From contig CM060990.1 in the NCBI GenBank assembly GCA_030765065.1, positions 216,357,290 to 216,421,289 on the forward strand: a DNA stretch of 64,000 bases. The letters are read 5' to 3'. Below are positions 11,342 to 23,619 of this stretch, piece by piece. Position 1 is the first letter of the stretch. Every line of letters starts with the position of its first letter. The notes under the pieces were generated by a model that did not search any database, was not told the origin of the DNA, and saw only the letters and a program-made list of their open reading frames with translations. Both the position numbers and the translations under genes were made by a program. Source of the DNA: Deroplatys truncata (Eukaryota > Arthropoda > Insecta > Mantodea > Mantidae).

Positions 11342-13232
11342 TATTTCTCAGTATTAGCTTTAATAGGAAAAGCTTACTTATTGGAACAAAACGAACTCGT
11401 AAGCTACTATTGTGCATGCAATTTGCTTTCAATGTAATATGGCGTAACACATGGGCGATTGTGACATACTAGTCTGTCTTATATTGTACGTTTGTGCACG
11501 TGGGCGGAGTAATACAAAAAGTGTGTTTCTTGCAACGGATTCGGTATATCTCCATCTTTGTCTAACCTCAGACCTCTCTCTCTCTCTCTCTCTCTCTATT
11601 CTCTGTGACTTTGCCTAAAACCTGTGTGCATTAATGTGTGTGTGGCGGTGTCTTTTACCCTTGTTGCTAATTGCATTGTTGTTTACATGTTTGCTTCCTC
11701 GCTAATTATATTTTGTGGTACAAATTATTTCATAGTAAAGCCATTTCACAATATTATATAGGTTATTAGTTATTTGTTCTTATTATTTACAACAATTTAT
11801 CCTATCGGATATATGTCCCCTTAAAATCTCAATCTCAAGCACCTTCAAAGCTAGTTAATCCATGTCTGTGAATAATAGATTTTATTTAATTAGATTATTG
11901 ACACAGTATTTGAAGTACTGCGCTAATGTAACGTAATTTTAAATTTAGTTATACTATGTCTGTAAATAAGTGAATATTTAACGAAAACATGACAATTAAG
12001 TAATCCAATTAATATGAATTGGGTTCAAATTCATAGAAATTACAACGAAAAGGTGTGCGCTTTCACCTGACTTGATGTAGCAATACTAAATTGTGTCGCT
12101 TTATTGTGAACACGACATTTTGAGGAGCAATATCATGTAGTTTGTCGCTCTTGTCGCTCCATTGTAAATTGGGCATAAGGCTGTATGTTATTCACCCAGC
12201 TGGATGGATAGGAAATAGCGGCCAACACTCAGATTTAAGAGTTTTGGCTACGAATGTATGCTAAAATGTAGGAGAAAGATCGCTCTAAAATTAGTATCTG
12301 TCAAAATATTAAGGCTGGACGAGCCTTGTTCTTACTCTTTGGAGTATGAAGAATCATATTTGAATTACATACAATTAATCTTTGTTATTCATTATTTAAA
12401 GCTTAAAAACTGCATACTATAAATAATATTAAACATTGGTTCATATAAGCACATTTACGGCCTGAATAATGCAGCCAAATATCCAAATGTGCACTATTAA
12501 CTGTCTGAAACTAGTTTATTTGAAGATCAAAATATAGTTGCAGGACTTGTGTAAATAACTGTTTTAAGCATGTATGCAAAGTTTAGTGTGCATGGACCAA
12601 TTATTTTCTCGGAGAAAAGTGCATATAGAATTTGTATCTGTCATGATTTTTAAAAATTCATGTTTAAATCATATTGCATAATAACGAGATGTACATAGTT
12701 TCCTTTATTAAGCTGCGTTCTTCATAATATATAAACAAACAATTACAATAAAATTTGCTTCGACTGGTGTGGGTTTGAATCAGATCGTACGAGAATATTA
12801 TCTAAATATCCTTGCTGAAGAGTACGGGGCAGAATATCGAGTATAGCTCTTAACTTCACATTCGATGACGTCACACAGCAGGCGGACCGAAAGCAAAACA
12901 AGCGAAAGCGATGCTCGAAGAGACCCCCTGTCTTCAACCAAGCTTCTCTACGTTCCGTTAGTGGGATAACATCCACAGAACACAAAACACTGGACTGGAC
13001 CTGTCCTTCTCGAATAGAGCGTCCTTATTCTTTAAAGAAACTACCAACAACAGCAATAACAACAACAACAACAATATGCGCGGCCTGACGCTGCGGCTAG
13101 GGCTGAGGACGGTTCGGTACAAGTCGGTTCGGTTCTCTGACGTCATACAACTCGGTACAAAGAGTACGGAACCAGATTCTTTATTTCGCGGCAGGTTTGA
13201 AAACGTAGGAAGGATTATTGCATACAGCATAG
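11342..13232. other. no gene recognised; simple repeats only
   Basis: About 1.9 kb of AT-rich sequence without a supported coding frame. It contains a (CT)n run at 11,574-11,597 and an AAC-rich run near 13,043-13,075. Confidence 0.5.
11574..11597. repeat. (CT)n microsatellite
   Basis: Twelve CT units in a row. Confidence 0.9.
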
Positions 13233-13240
13233 GTCATTAC
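13233..13240. repeat. target site duplication of hAT-1, left copy
   Basis: GTCATTAC, repeated exactly at 16,290-16,297. Eight bases is the duplication length typical of hAT elements. Confidence 0.9.
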
Positions 13241-16200
13241 CAGGGTTAAGATTTTTAGGTGCGCACCTTTTTTCTTAGGGTAAATTAAGGCTGTGCGGAA
13301 AGATATCACAGTGTGAAATTTTGTTTCTAGTTGCGAAAAGAGGCATTTTTTCTCGCTCCTTTTTCCCATTTTTGGGACCTTTACCCCTTTTTGGCACCTT
13401 TATCCCATTTTCCCCCAACCATGCCCATAGTCCCCTTTCCTCCCTTTTTTCTTTTAACTTTTATTCCAATTTATTATTTAAATTTCAATTAACGTCTCCC
13501 CAGCTTGCTGTGTACGTGCGAATAATAAGCCTACCTCTTTCAGTAAACGCCGCGCGGGAATTGAAAGCACACCCGCAACAATGGAAAATAATTGTGTGTT
13601 CGACGAAAACCTCTTTCTCTCGCTTTACCCCTATAAAGTAGCCCGCAATAATGCAATTGACAATCCGTGATTTTATCCCACCAGAATCAGTAGCCTGCTG
13701 TTTGTGAATGTGAGTTTGTTACTGCGAGAGACGTCATCTGTTTGCGTGGAGGCGAAGGCTGGGCACGCAGAGACGACAGTAACCTCACCAGCGCAGTTCC
13801 GAGAATTATTAAGACTAGGTTCAGCTCGTAACTACTAGAAATCGATGAGACGATGTTCCAGCATGAATTAGAATATTCTGGTAATTGTCGCGGTGTTGTA
13901 AGAGAATGTGGACAGCGAATGGACGCAAGAGTGATTTGTGTGATAGTCGCATTGTGTTATCAAGTGAACTAGTGTTAGCAACGAGTGTACTAGTACCATA
14001 TTTTACCATGCCAAAGGTGTCCAGCGCTCGATTTATTGTTCTGGCTGAGGAATTCAAACAGGATTTCATAGACACCGATGGAACTGTTATGCGATGTACT
14101 ATTTGTGATTCAGGAATTTTGTTAGATGAAAAACACCAGCGAGATCGCATCACACAGCACATTTCCAGCTCTAAGCATCAAATGAACAAGATTCTTCAAG
14201 CAAACAAATCACGGCAACCTCTATTATGAAATGCGTTTCAACGAGTTCTTCAAAAAGCCAATATTTGAAGGAATTGAACATTGATTTGTGTGCAGCTCTT
14301 ACACAAGCAGGAATTCCACTCAATAAGGTGAACCATCCAGCCTTCAAGGGATTTCTTGAGACATACACAAAGATGTCAATGCCCGATAAGAGTACTTTAA
14401 GAAAAAACTACATGGAGCCTGTTTACCAAGAAACCATAGAAAGAATCAAGAGAAAGTGTCTGATTGCCTTGCGGAAATCATTGTGGATGGAACCATAGAC
14501 TCAATGGAACGATATGTTTGAACATTTTAGTTTTTCCCTTAGCAGGGAAGAAAGTTAAGCCCATGTTGTTAAAAATGTATGAACTGCAGAAAGCCAATGC
14601 CAGTACAGTAATGCAATCCATTATGCACTTCTGCCAAAAACTCTGGCCTACTGGTATCGAGTTTGAAAAACTTCTTCTTGTGGTTACGGACCAGGCTCCA
14701 TAGATGGTTTCAGCTCTTAATCAATTGAAACCTTTATTTCCTAACTTGAAGCATGTGACATGCTTGGCTCATGCCCTTCACAGGGTTTCTGAATCCATAA
14801 GGAACGAATACATCGCAAATACATTCATCTCTGCCCTGAAGAAGATTCTACTGAAAGCTCCGAGCCGTGTTGTTTACTACAGGGAAATCACTGGCCTGCC
14901 GCTTCCAAATTTCCCGGTCATTACTCGCTGGGGATCTTGGATTGAGTGTGCTGCTATGTTGTGTGAGAATGTTGATAAAATTAAAGAGTTTGTGCTTTCT
15001 TTGTATCCATCCGACGCAGGTGCAATTTTCAAGGCACAACAACTTCTGTTACCGGAGAAAATACATAATTTGCGGACAGAACTATATTGTGTCCATAGTT
15101 ACAAGTACCTGCCTGCAGCTATTAAACGATTGGAAGAACAAGGTCTGAAAAGGAAAAACAATGGGATATTTTTACTTCCGTGAGGGAGCAGTTAGATGGC
15201 TTTGCCAAAGACAAACTTGAATCTAGTCTTCAGAAGAATCCAGACATTGAGGAATTTGCCACATTTGTAGAGTGCCATTCGGAGTGAATACAAGGTTTGC
15301 CCCACTGGTTTCTAAGGATATTGAAAGAAGCTTTAGCATCTAAAAGACATTCTATCCCTTAATAGAAACTGACTTAATTTTAAGAATGTGGAGATGCTTA
15401 AGGTCTTGAAGTACAACAGCTTCATGTTTTTTCCTTCTTTTGATGAGTGATAATTTGATGTACTTGTTTATAGTTCAATAAATTAGAATAGAGGAAGGAG
15501 AAATCGTTGAATTAGTTAAGGGAATGCACAACTGAAATTAACCCAAAATCCCAAAAAATCTAAAAAAAAAAATATATATATGTTCCCAGAAAATTCTCCA
15601 TTGATTTTATGTTTGACCTAGCGAACGCTTCAGAATTGTTACGAGACTTTTTTAAATACCCTTGCGCATTTGGTTGCTAGCTGTTTATATTTTTAAAACT
15701 TCATTTTAAGGCGTTTCTTATTTTCAGCATTTCTGCATATTCAAAATGATCCACACGATGTAGTTTTCATCCATTCATATTGACATTTTTATGCTTTTTT
15801 CAAAAACCCAAATGAACAAAACTGTCATATAACTTTTCTGTGTAATGAATAGTTTTTGCGCTACTAATTTTGAAGATAATACTGTATACAGAAAAAACGA
15901 AAAAAAATGCAAATACAAAACTGCAAAGCTTTTTTTCTCTTAAACTAAGAATGGTAGAAACAAAATTATATGACGGATTTGTAGTTCCTTGACATAGAAG
16001 CAACATAAGATTTTTTTTGAGAAATGCATCATGTGTTGCATTTTGCATACACCCATAATTTTATATTTTGAAAATTAATAAATTGAAAACTAATTAAGAT
16101 TTTGGATTGAAATTCACAAAACGTGGTTAAAATTTCAGCCCACTTGAGTGTATAGTTTAGAAAATAGCAATTTCCGTTGTGCATCCCCTTAAATAAACCA

Positions 16201-16289
16201 GCACCTTATTGTCCCTTATTTCACCTTATTTGAGCACCTTTTCCCTTCCTTTTTTCCTCTGAAATTTGCACCTAAAAATCCTAACCCTG
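13241..16289 (+). mobile_element. hAT transposon, complete with ends (hAT-1)
   Basis: The element begins CAGGGTTAAGATTTTTAGG and ends with the complement of CAGGGTTAGGATTTTTAGG, giving a terminal inverted repeat of about 23 bp with one mismatch in the first 19. It is flanked by an exact 8-bp duplication. The interior holds one transposase pseudogene in the same orientation (14,008-15,450) and AT-rich non-coding sequence. A perfect duplication with a decayed gene suggests that it moved late in trans, or that eight bases simply escaped mutation. Confidence 0.93.
14008..15450 (+). pseudogene. hAT transposase (BED-like zinc finger, RNase H-like fold), broken
   Basis: Starts MPKVSSARFIVLAEEF. Residues about 30-60 contain CTICDSGILLDEKHQRDRI and HISSSKH, a C2H2/BED-type finger that binds the transposon ends. 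After a frame change near 14,226 comes LNKVNHPAFKGFLETYTKMS, then VDGTIDSMERY (the usual ET after the first catalytic Asp reads GT), VVTDQAP (second Asp region, followed by a TAG at 14,701), HVTCLAHALHRVSESIR and TRWGSWIECA. Near 15,300 the C-terminal hAT signature (APLV...DIERSFS) survives in another frame. A related, better-preserved protein is encoded at 53,283-54,766. About six disruptions; inactive. Similar to CGGBP1-like proteins of animals, which derive from this hAT group. Confidence 0.88.
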
Positions 16290-16297
16290 GTCATTAC
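16290..16297. repeat. target site duplication of hAT-1, right copy
   Basis: GTCATTAC, identical to 13,233-13,240. Confidence 0.9.
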
Positions 16298-17712
16298 ACT
16301 AGTTATTAGGTTTCCCTTTTTGTTTATGGGTAGCAGGAATTTCAGTAGTCAGTAGCTTGTCTTGTATATACTTAAAAGCACTATAGTTTGGCATCTTCTA
16401 TAATCTTCATTGTGACATCTTACGAAAGAGCCAAGTAGAGTATATTCTTTTGAAATTGATTCATGGCTTTAGATAATTATATTACCATTAATAATTGTAC
16501 AAAAGTTTACTATACTTTCCTTAATTACTACTACTGCGGTAAGCAATGTGTCATACTATTAAGGTAAGCAACGTATTCAACAATTTATTTTCTTGGTAAT
16601 GCAATGTTTTGTACGAGATGATGCAGTGAAGTTAGCAAGATTTTCCTATTTTTATTGCAAAACTGGCTGTATTTCACATTAAGCCTAAGGAAGGATACCA
16701 GAAAATCAGGAAGGGGTAAAATGCGGGTTTCTTTTGTGCCTATTTCCCATTTCAACAGAAGGAAAAATCAAGATACCTATTCTTGATGAGTTCTGGGTTA
16801 CGTGTCTAGCATGAACAACATATCAAATTGTTTCACATGCAATGAGAATAGAATATATTCTAGTATTTAATTTCGTTTTAATGTTGCATCAAAAAGTTTT
16901 CCTATAAGAGTTTCTGCTATTCTCTAGAATATCACATTATATGACTCTCGTTTAGAGCATATTTATTACACAATAGTTAAATTTTGGAGCTGAACTTGTT
17001 AACAAACCCCAGGATATGTATGCGGATTTCATAATTAATAAACTAAGATAAAAGCTAAATAGTGAGTTGGTGGGTTATTAAGAGCTAAAGGGCGTGCGGT
17101 AAGTGGATTAGTAGGCCTAGGATACTCCCATAAGTATCATCAGCTTATATATACACTTTATTAAATTTCATGTTTTAACCTTAAAAGACATGGCAACATG
17201 GCAAGCTTCGCTCGCTCGGTTAATAATTATCATACGAGCGTTTTAATCAGCATTATAGTCAAGTTTCATACGACTGTTTATGCTCGACCATCTATCTAAA
17301 TTAAAGGTTTCATAGGTATTCGTTTCTGGTTTGAGTAATGTATTACAATCGTTTTTCCCTTATCTATGTGTCAAACAAAGTTGCTAACCTTGTGAGACGT
17401 ATTACGTAGAATAATCGATACTTGCGCTTTCACAATGTTACGTGGCCACTTCTGATTTGTCGAATACCAATACTTTAATGAACGGGTGTACTTTAATGAG
17501 GCCCATTAAAGTACTGCTACCAGTCGAATAAATACTACATTTTGGCATGGTCGAGCATAAATCATTTTTCGTTCGCTCAGCTCCTGTACCTTAGCCAACA
17601 CTCTAGCCCTCCAACACTTGTAGCCAGCAACAACTAATCAGGTCGCCTAGGTCTAGCTGCACTGCATGTGTTCCTCGTGCCAAATGAAAGGTAGCACGCG
17701 CTCGGGCGATCG
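16298..17712. other. no gene recognised (left flank of the Polinton)
   Basis: AT-rich sequence, becoming more GC-balanced from 17.55 kb. No coding frame or repeat that I can support. Confidence 0.5.
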
Positions 17713-17718
17713 CTGGTG
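17713..17718. repeat. target site duplication of the Polinton, left copy
   Basis: CTGGTG immediately before the AGT terminus; repeated exactly at 50,498-50,503. Six bases is the known duplication length of Polintons/Mavericks. Confidence 0.9.
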
Positions 17719-18290
17719 AGTAGTGACGAGGCACCATTAACCCGCGTATCTAATTGCGGCATTTTGTCACCTGACTTCACCTCCGACCAATGAGATCTTT
17801 TGGCGGGAAAATTTTTAAATCTGAAGATAAGCGAAGAGATATTCAGCAGACCAAATCAGGCCCCTTTTTGCGGGAAATACAATTTAAACTTGAACATAAT
17901 AATTAACCTGACATGGAGTTATTTTCATGCAGGAAACAAGGGAAAGGATTATGAGGTAAAACCAGCAATTAAAACAACAATAATATTTAAATACTTTTAT
18001 TTTTCACCAAAATGTATAATTGATTACATAAAAATGTAATATATTTATTAAAATGTAGACTGGAAAAGACTGTTATCTCACAAAGTCGATAGACGATGTA
18101 TGTCATGCGTAAGTACTTGAACGATCCTCTGGTAGTTATTATTGCAACTGATCTTACTGATAAATGAATTATGTCTTTGACACAAAGACTTGTGAAAGTG
18201 ATATCTGTAGTAGCAATTGTAAGTGCATGTCCATAGTGTGATGGTTTATTTAATATGAATTGCAATTGCATGCACACGATCTTAGCAGGG
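17719..18290 (+). repeat. Polinton terminal inverted repeat, left
   Basis: Inverted match to about 49,930-50,497. Shared blocks include GCATTTTGTCAC, TTTGGCGGGAAAA, GATAAGCGAAGA, TTAACCTGACATGGAGTT, AAAATGTATA and TGTCGTGCGTAAGTA-type stretches. The match is interrupted by small indels and becomes weak beyond about 18,280. Confidence 0.9.
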
Positions 18291-18799
18291 TGTCTTAATG
18301 TAGATTATTTGTAATTTCTGTGTCAAAAATCATGTTAATATCTACTTATCGTAAATAAAGGCGTTTTACAATGAATACACCACATACTGGGTTTACTTAC
18401 AATATTTTTATACATCTCCTCATTTAGAATTCTGAAGTGTTTCACTTTATATCATACATCATCATCCTTTTTACAAGCTTTGTCATGAAAATATTTTCCT
18501 CCTGTTTTAAAGCAACACATACGTATTGCAGTAAAGGCCGGATCTAGAGGCATGATTTGTTCAATATATACATATATAGTAATTATTTATAGTTGAAATA
18601 AAGGTTTGGCGCGCTGTATTTGCGGTCATGTATGAATATATTTCTTCAAGGAATACCATATCTGAGGCCAACGATTTCAAAGCAGATACTGAACGAAAAG
18701 CTCAGTTTTCCTTTTAAATACTGTACTGGGGGACTAATTAGACGCTTCTCCTATGTGAAGAGGCAAAAGAGTGTCTTTATTTCAAATACCAGGGTCTTT
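18291..18799. other. Polinton leader between terminal repeat and polymerase
   Basis: AT-rich. One short open stretch at 18,620-18,817 has no recognised domain. A promoter for the polymerase would be expected here but none is evident. Confidence 0.4.
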
Positions 18800-19379
18800 G
18801 TTACCTTATCAAAGTAAATTCTCCTGCAGAAAATGAAAATCCTATGAATTATTTTGAAATCTATTGGAATTAATTAATCAAGTGCTAGAAAAAGCTAATC
18901 CAAGCAATATCATAGGTTTTACCATTAGAAGCCAAGATAATGTTCAGGATCCTCCTATAGGTATTAGTTTTCGACGCAAGGTTTAATTATCTCTAGAGGT
19001 GATAATGAACGTGATTCGAAACGTTTGTCAAAGTAACGCTAACTTTATGGCATCAGATAAATTATCACTGGAGATTGATCACGTTAGAAAGCATATAAGA
19101 ATCGGTAATGGTGTAAAACCAAAAGGAAGAGAATTATATTTTGACATATTTAAAAAAAGTATGTTAAGATAAAGGCAACACATCAATGCCTTGCCTACAA
19201 CTTAATCATTAGTATGACTCACCCATTTGGCGATCCTAACCACAAGGCTTACAGACAAAGTAGGAAAATTAAACCAAAGCTTGAGCAGATCATAGGAGAG
19301 GCAAACGTTGATTTGAGCATTGGTGCGGGCATTACAGAATTAATCAAATTCCAAAATTATCGTTTTGAATACCCCATTG

Positions 19380-19560
19380 TTGTTTATTCGGGATTAAGAT
19401 GTGAAAACATGATTTTTGATGGTGGGACAAATTCTGATAAAAGATTTAATTTACTGTCTGATTCTATCGAACGCCATTACAGCGTCATTATTAATCTAAC
19501 GGCAGCCATGGCTAAGAGACACGTGTGTAAAGGATGTAGTCAAGGTCTTTCTTGAAACGG
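19380..19560 (+). repeat. segment of polymerase, source-like copy of an inverted duplication
   Basis: The stretch around TTTATTCGGGATTAAGATGT through AAAGGATGTAG recurs in reverse complement at about 20,720-20,890, extending the duplicated part of the polymerase N-terminal region. Confidence 0.75.
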
Positions 19561-20249
19561 TATCTTTACTCACAAGTGCGAAGAAAGTTTTACAGCTTGA
19601 TCTAGGGGACCACCGTGTGCGTCAGAATTGAATCGCGTTTATTGCGATGAATGCCACAGGTACTTTAGAAGTAAACTCGGTTACAAAAGTCAAAAACAAA
19701 ATAAGGTTGGAAGCAAAACTGTATGCGAGAAGAAATGATTTTGTTAGCTTTATTATAAACTAATATTACCCACTCACGAATGCAATAAGGCTCGTAAAAA
19801 CTGTAGGAGTAACGAAATGCCTAGACATTTTTGCTCCATGCCTACCTTATCACCAAACATACCTTCTTTTGAAAATATGATGTTTGTTTCTTACGATATA
19901 GGGTGCACACAATCAATACCGTATGGGGAAACAGGTTTAATACATGTTCCCAACTTGCTGTGTCTCGAAAAATTTAGTTTTTTTTGTGAAAAGAAATGAA
20001 GTTATGGATGTTGACGTGTTCAACGTGGTAAACGGAAACATTCAGTTTGGAACGACGCTATTAAGGAATTTATGAACTACTTAAGAAAGGATATGCTATT
20101 TTGCGATAAAATTGTCATAGCTCACAATGCTAGGGCGTACGACCTTCAATTTAGTTTAGAATATACCATAAAAGCAGAGTGAATTCTAAATTTTGTTTTG
20201 AATGGGAATAGGATCCTGAGCATGAGAATGAGCATCTGGTGTTTTTGGA

Positions 20250-20525
20250 TAGTTTAAATTTTCTACCCATGAGCCTAAGAAGCCTGCTTAAGGCATTTGG
20301 AGTAAGTTCAGTCTCTAAGGGCTATTATCCTCATTCTTTGTAACACACCGGAGAATTTGGGTTACGTGCGACCATGTCCAGAATCTAGATACTATAGAAC
20401 AGACCAAATGAAATGAATTTCATAAATGGTACAGTGCCAAAAAGGACACTATTTTTAATAATAAACAACAATTAGAAAAATATTCTGACACTGATGTTTC
20501 GGTTTTAAAACCGGTTTGCTGTATT
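20250..20525 (+). repeat. direct duplication of polymerase exonuclease-region segment, first copy
   Basis: Matches 21,172-21,462 in the same orientation: CATGAGCCTAAGAAG, GGTTATTATCCTCATT-like, ACGGAGAATTTG-like, and TGATGTTTCGGTTTTAAA are shared. The copies differ by many substitutions, so the duplication is old or joins two diverged elements. Confidence 0.8.
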
Positions 20526-20589
20526 TTAGTAATTTATTTACTGAAACTGGGAAAATTGACATTTTTTTCCAAAATACTTTACTACACGC

Positions 20590-20900
20590 CGAAGCAGTCT
20601 TTCTTTGCAGTCATAAATTTGTAACCTTCTAGAGTACCTATGGCGTTGATCGGCATAAACGCGATTCCATTCTGACGTACACGGTAGCACGCTAGAACAC
20701 CCTGTGCAATCGTAATGGATTCCTTGGCTACATCCTTTACACACGTGTCTCTTAACCATGGCTGCCGTGAGATTAACAATGACGCTGTAATGGCGTTCGA
20801 TAGAATCAGACAGTAAATTAAATCTTTTATCAGAATTTGTCCCACCGTCAAAAATAATGTTTTCACATCTTAATCCCGAATAAACAACAATGGGATATTC
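20590..20900 (-). repeat. inverted duplication of polymerase N-terminal segment
   Basis: Reverse complement of the plus-strand segment around 19,380-19,560 plus a short part (about 20,590-20,720) that also matches 21,490-21,530 (CAGGAATCCATTACGATTG). It lies between the two direct copies, an arrangement best explained by a local fold-back or by recombination between two elements. Confidence 0.75.
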
Positions 20901-21171
20901 AAAACGATAATTTTGGATTTTGATTAATTTATGGCAAACCTGATAGTTGTGTGGTTGTGTAAAAGTAGTCTATTAGCCAATTTGTTTCTGTATGTACATA
21001 CCACAATTATATTTGCACAGAAACATTATGAGTTTACTGCTTAAAACTGTTCAAAATAATAAAAAAACATACTTTTGACGTGGAATTCTTTTTACTTCTT
21101 TCGTAGCCCATCCCTTAACGTGCCACATCATTTGATTGATAATTTACAAGATTTATAATAACTATGAATAA

Positions 21172-21462
21172 TAGTTTAAATGTTGTACTCATGAGCCTAA
21201 GAAGTCTACCTAAGGCATTTGAAGTAATTTCGGTCTCTAAGGGTTATTATCCTCATTTTTTTAACACATCGGAGAATTTGAATTACGTGGGACCGCACTC
21301 ATAATCTAAATATCATGGAAGAGATCAGATGACGGATAGCGAACGAAATGAATTTATAAAATGGTACAGTACCAAAAAGGATTTTATTATTAGTAATAAA
21401 CAAAAATTGGAAAAATATTGTCAGGCTGATGTTTCGGTTTTAAATCAGCCTTGCTGTGTTTT
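21172..21462 (+). repeat. direct duplication of polymerase segment, second copy
   Basis: Second copy of the segment at 20,250-20,525; this copy runs on into the rest of the polymerase and is the better preserved one. Confidence 0.8.
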
Positions 21463-23405
21463 CAGAACTGCATTTATGGGAATTGGGGAAATTGACGTGT
21501 TTCAGGAATCCATTACGATTGCTTCGACATGTAATAAAGTATATAGAAAAAAGTTTCTAAAATCAAACACGATATGATTGATTCCTCACGGGGGCTACAG
21601 AAAGGCAGACAAGCAGTCCAAAAAAGCTTTAATATGGACCATATACGAAGAAATTAAGAGAGACGTGATAAAGCATGCAGGAAACGGTGGAGAAGTTAGG
21701 CTGCCAGAGCTTCCCAACCTTAAGGTGGATGGGTTTTGTGAGCAGACAAAGGAAGTCTATTGCTTTAATGATTGTTGTTGCAACGGACGCGAGTGTCTTC
21801 CTAATAGGGATATTCTTACTATGGGCATTAACGAAACACTGGAGGACAGATATAACGCTACCATGTCTAGATTGGAACAAATTCTAGGAGTGGGATGCGT
21901 TGTTCACGTTATGTGGGAGTGCGAGAAAAGTTTCTAAAAAAATATCCAGCCTTACAAGATGATCCCATAGTCCAAAATGCATCTCTTGTACTTCGCGATT
22001 GCTTAATGGAGGTCGTACGGAAGCAACTCAGTTGTATAAGAAAACTGAAGAGGGTGACGCAATTGCATATTGCGATGTAATGTTTCTTTATCTTGGGTTT
22101 GCAAATATTACAAATTTCATAAGGGTGATCCTAAAATATACATTAAGCATGACTACATGGACACTGAAGACATTTAAAAAAAAGAAGGCGTCATTAAATG
22201 CAGCGTTCTACCAATTAAGACTGCTTACCATCCCATTCTTTCCTATCGTTGCCGCCAAAGGCTACTGTTCGTTCTTTGTCGTACCTGTGCTGAAATGGAT
22301 CAACAGGAAGCGTGTACCCACACTGACGAGGAACGGGAATTTATGGGAACTTCGGTTGTAGATGAAGTGAGGAAGGCTGTTGAAAAAGCTTATAAAGTGT
22401 GTGAAATTTACAAATTTTATGAATATAAAGTGAAAAAATATGATCCCGTGCAAAGTAGGGGGTTTGTAGAATATAAAGATACATTTTTAAAGCTGAGGGC
22501 GGAAGCTAGTGGCTATTCCGCTTGGGTTAAGACCGAACCAGATATAAAATGCATATATTAAACAATTTTTAAAAAGCGAAGGAATACTTTTGGACAAAAC
22601 TGCAATTTCTAAAAATCCTGGAGCTAGATCTATGTCTAAACTTTGTTTAAATGGCTTCTGGGACAAATTGGCGGAATATAAAAATAGATTGCTCACTAAA
22701 ATGATCAAAGATTGCAAAGAGTTGTACAAAATGTTATCTACTCCAGGTATTGAAATACAAAGATTGTTTTCCGGAGATAAAATTGTTTGGTTATCTTGGA
22801 AATATTTAGAGGAGGAAGCTCCTACTCTATCGCATACTAATGAGATTTTGAGAGCCTATGTGACAATGGGAGCAAGACTTAAACTCTATTTATACTTGGA
22901 ACCTTTGGACAGCTCGGTCCTTCACATGAACACTGATCCCACGTTCTAGTTGATTAAGAAAGGCGAGCAAAATCTCATAAAGTGTAGGGACAATCTCGGT
23001 GACATGACAGATGAACTCACAGAATATGGATGTGGAACTTACATTTCGGAATTTGTATCTGGAGATCCCACAAATTATGCATATAAAATATGATTGACAG
23101 ACAATAACACTAAGTCAGCTACCAAAGTTCAAGTTACAACTCTAAACTACGGTTCAATGCAGCTTGTCAATTTTGAATCTATAATAAATATGATTTTAAA
23201 TACGATTACATCTAGTATCACGCTTAGAACTTAAGAACATTAAGCGCGAGCGTGGAGTTCCTATAATTTTGGAAACCGAAGATAAGATGTATAGAATATG
23301 TTTTCACAATAGGCGCCGACTGGAAGATTCCTACGACTCCTTGCCCTTCGGCTACGGTTGACAGGATATATAAATAGGAGCGACTAGAGAGATCCGCAGC
23401 TCAGT

Positions 23406-23573
23406 ATGGACCCTGAAGCGTGGAAAATAGTGTTAAATTATCTCGAAAATCCGAGGCAGCTTCGAGCCCTAACGAATATTGAGCTGGCTCTGCTTCCTGC
23501 ACAAATTTTGGACAGTTATGCAGCCATTGACATAATGGCGTGTGGAATAAGTTACCTCAAAACCTTAAACTGA
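23406..23573 (+). CDS. short ORF between polymerase and ATPase, unknown
   Basis: A 55-codon frame, MDPEAWKIVLNYLENPRQL to ISYLKTLN, begins 45 bases after the polymerase stop and ends just before the ATPase. It is hydrophobic-helical, without a recognised domain. It may be the N-terminal part of the ATPase gene cut by a stop, or a small Polinton gene. Not recognised. Confidence 0.4.
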   Translation: MDPEAWKIVLNYLENPRQLRALTNIELALLPAQILDSYAAIDIMACGISYLKTLN

Positions 23574-23619
23574 ACAAATTTCGAAGATGCACGAATCATT
23601 GGAATAAAGATAGTACGCC

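Larger units (their letters stand above)
18800..23361 (+). pseudogene. Polinton protein-primed-type DNA polymerase B, rearranged and broken
   Basis: Replicative polymerase of the Polinton. N-terminal parts lie at 18,850-19,200 across frames and at 19,214-19,555 (IELIKFQNYRFEYPIVVYSG-like region, then CKGCSQG zinc-binding start). The exonuclease region has VSYDIGCTQ near 19,890 (exo I, normally DFE, damaged) and IAHNARAYDLQF near 20,125 (exo II). At 21,329-21,937 come KYCQADVSVL, then HGGYRKADKQSKKAL, then a Cys-rich CFNDCCCNGRECLPN segment. Near 22,065 is the polymerase motif A remnant (YCDVMFLYP); 22,590-22,949 holds KNPGARSMSKLCLNGFW (motif B region) and VLHMNTDPTF (motif C, normally DTDS). 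The C-terminus ends around DSLPFGYG at 23,361. Internal inverted and direct duplications disturb 19.4-21.5 kb. Confidence 0.9.
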
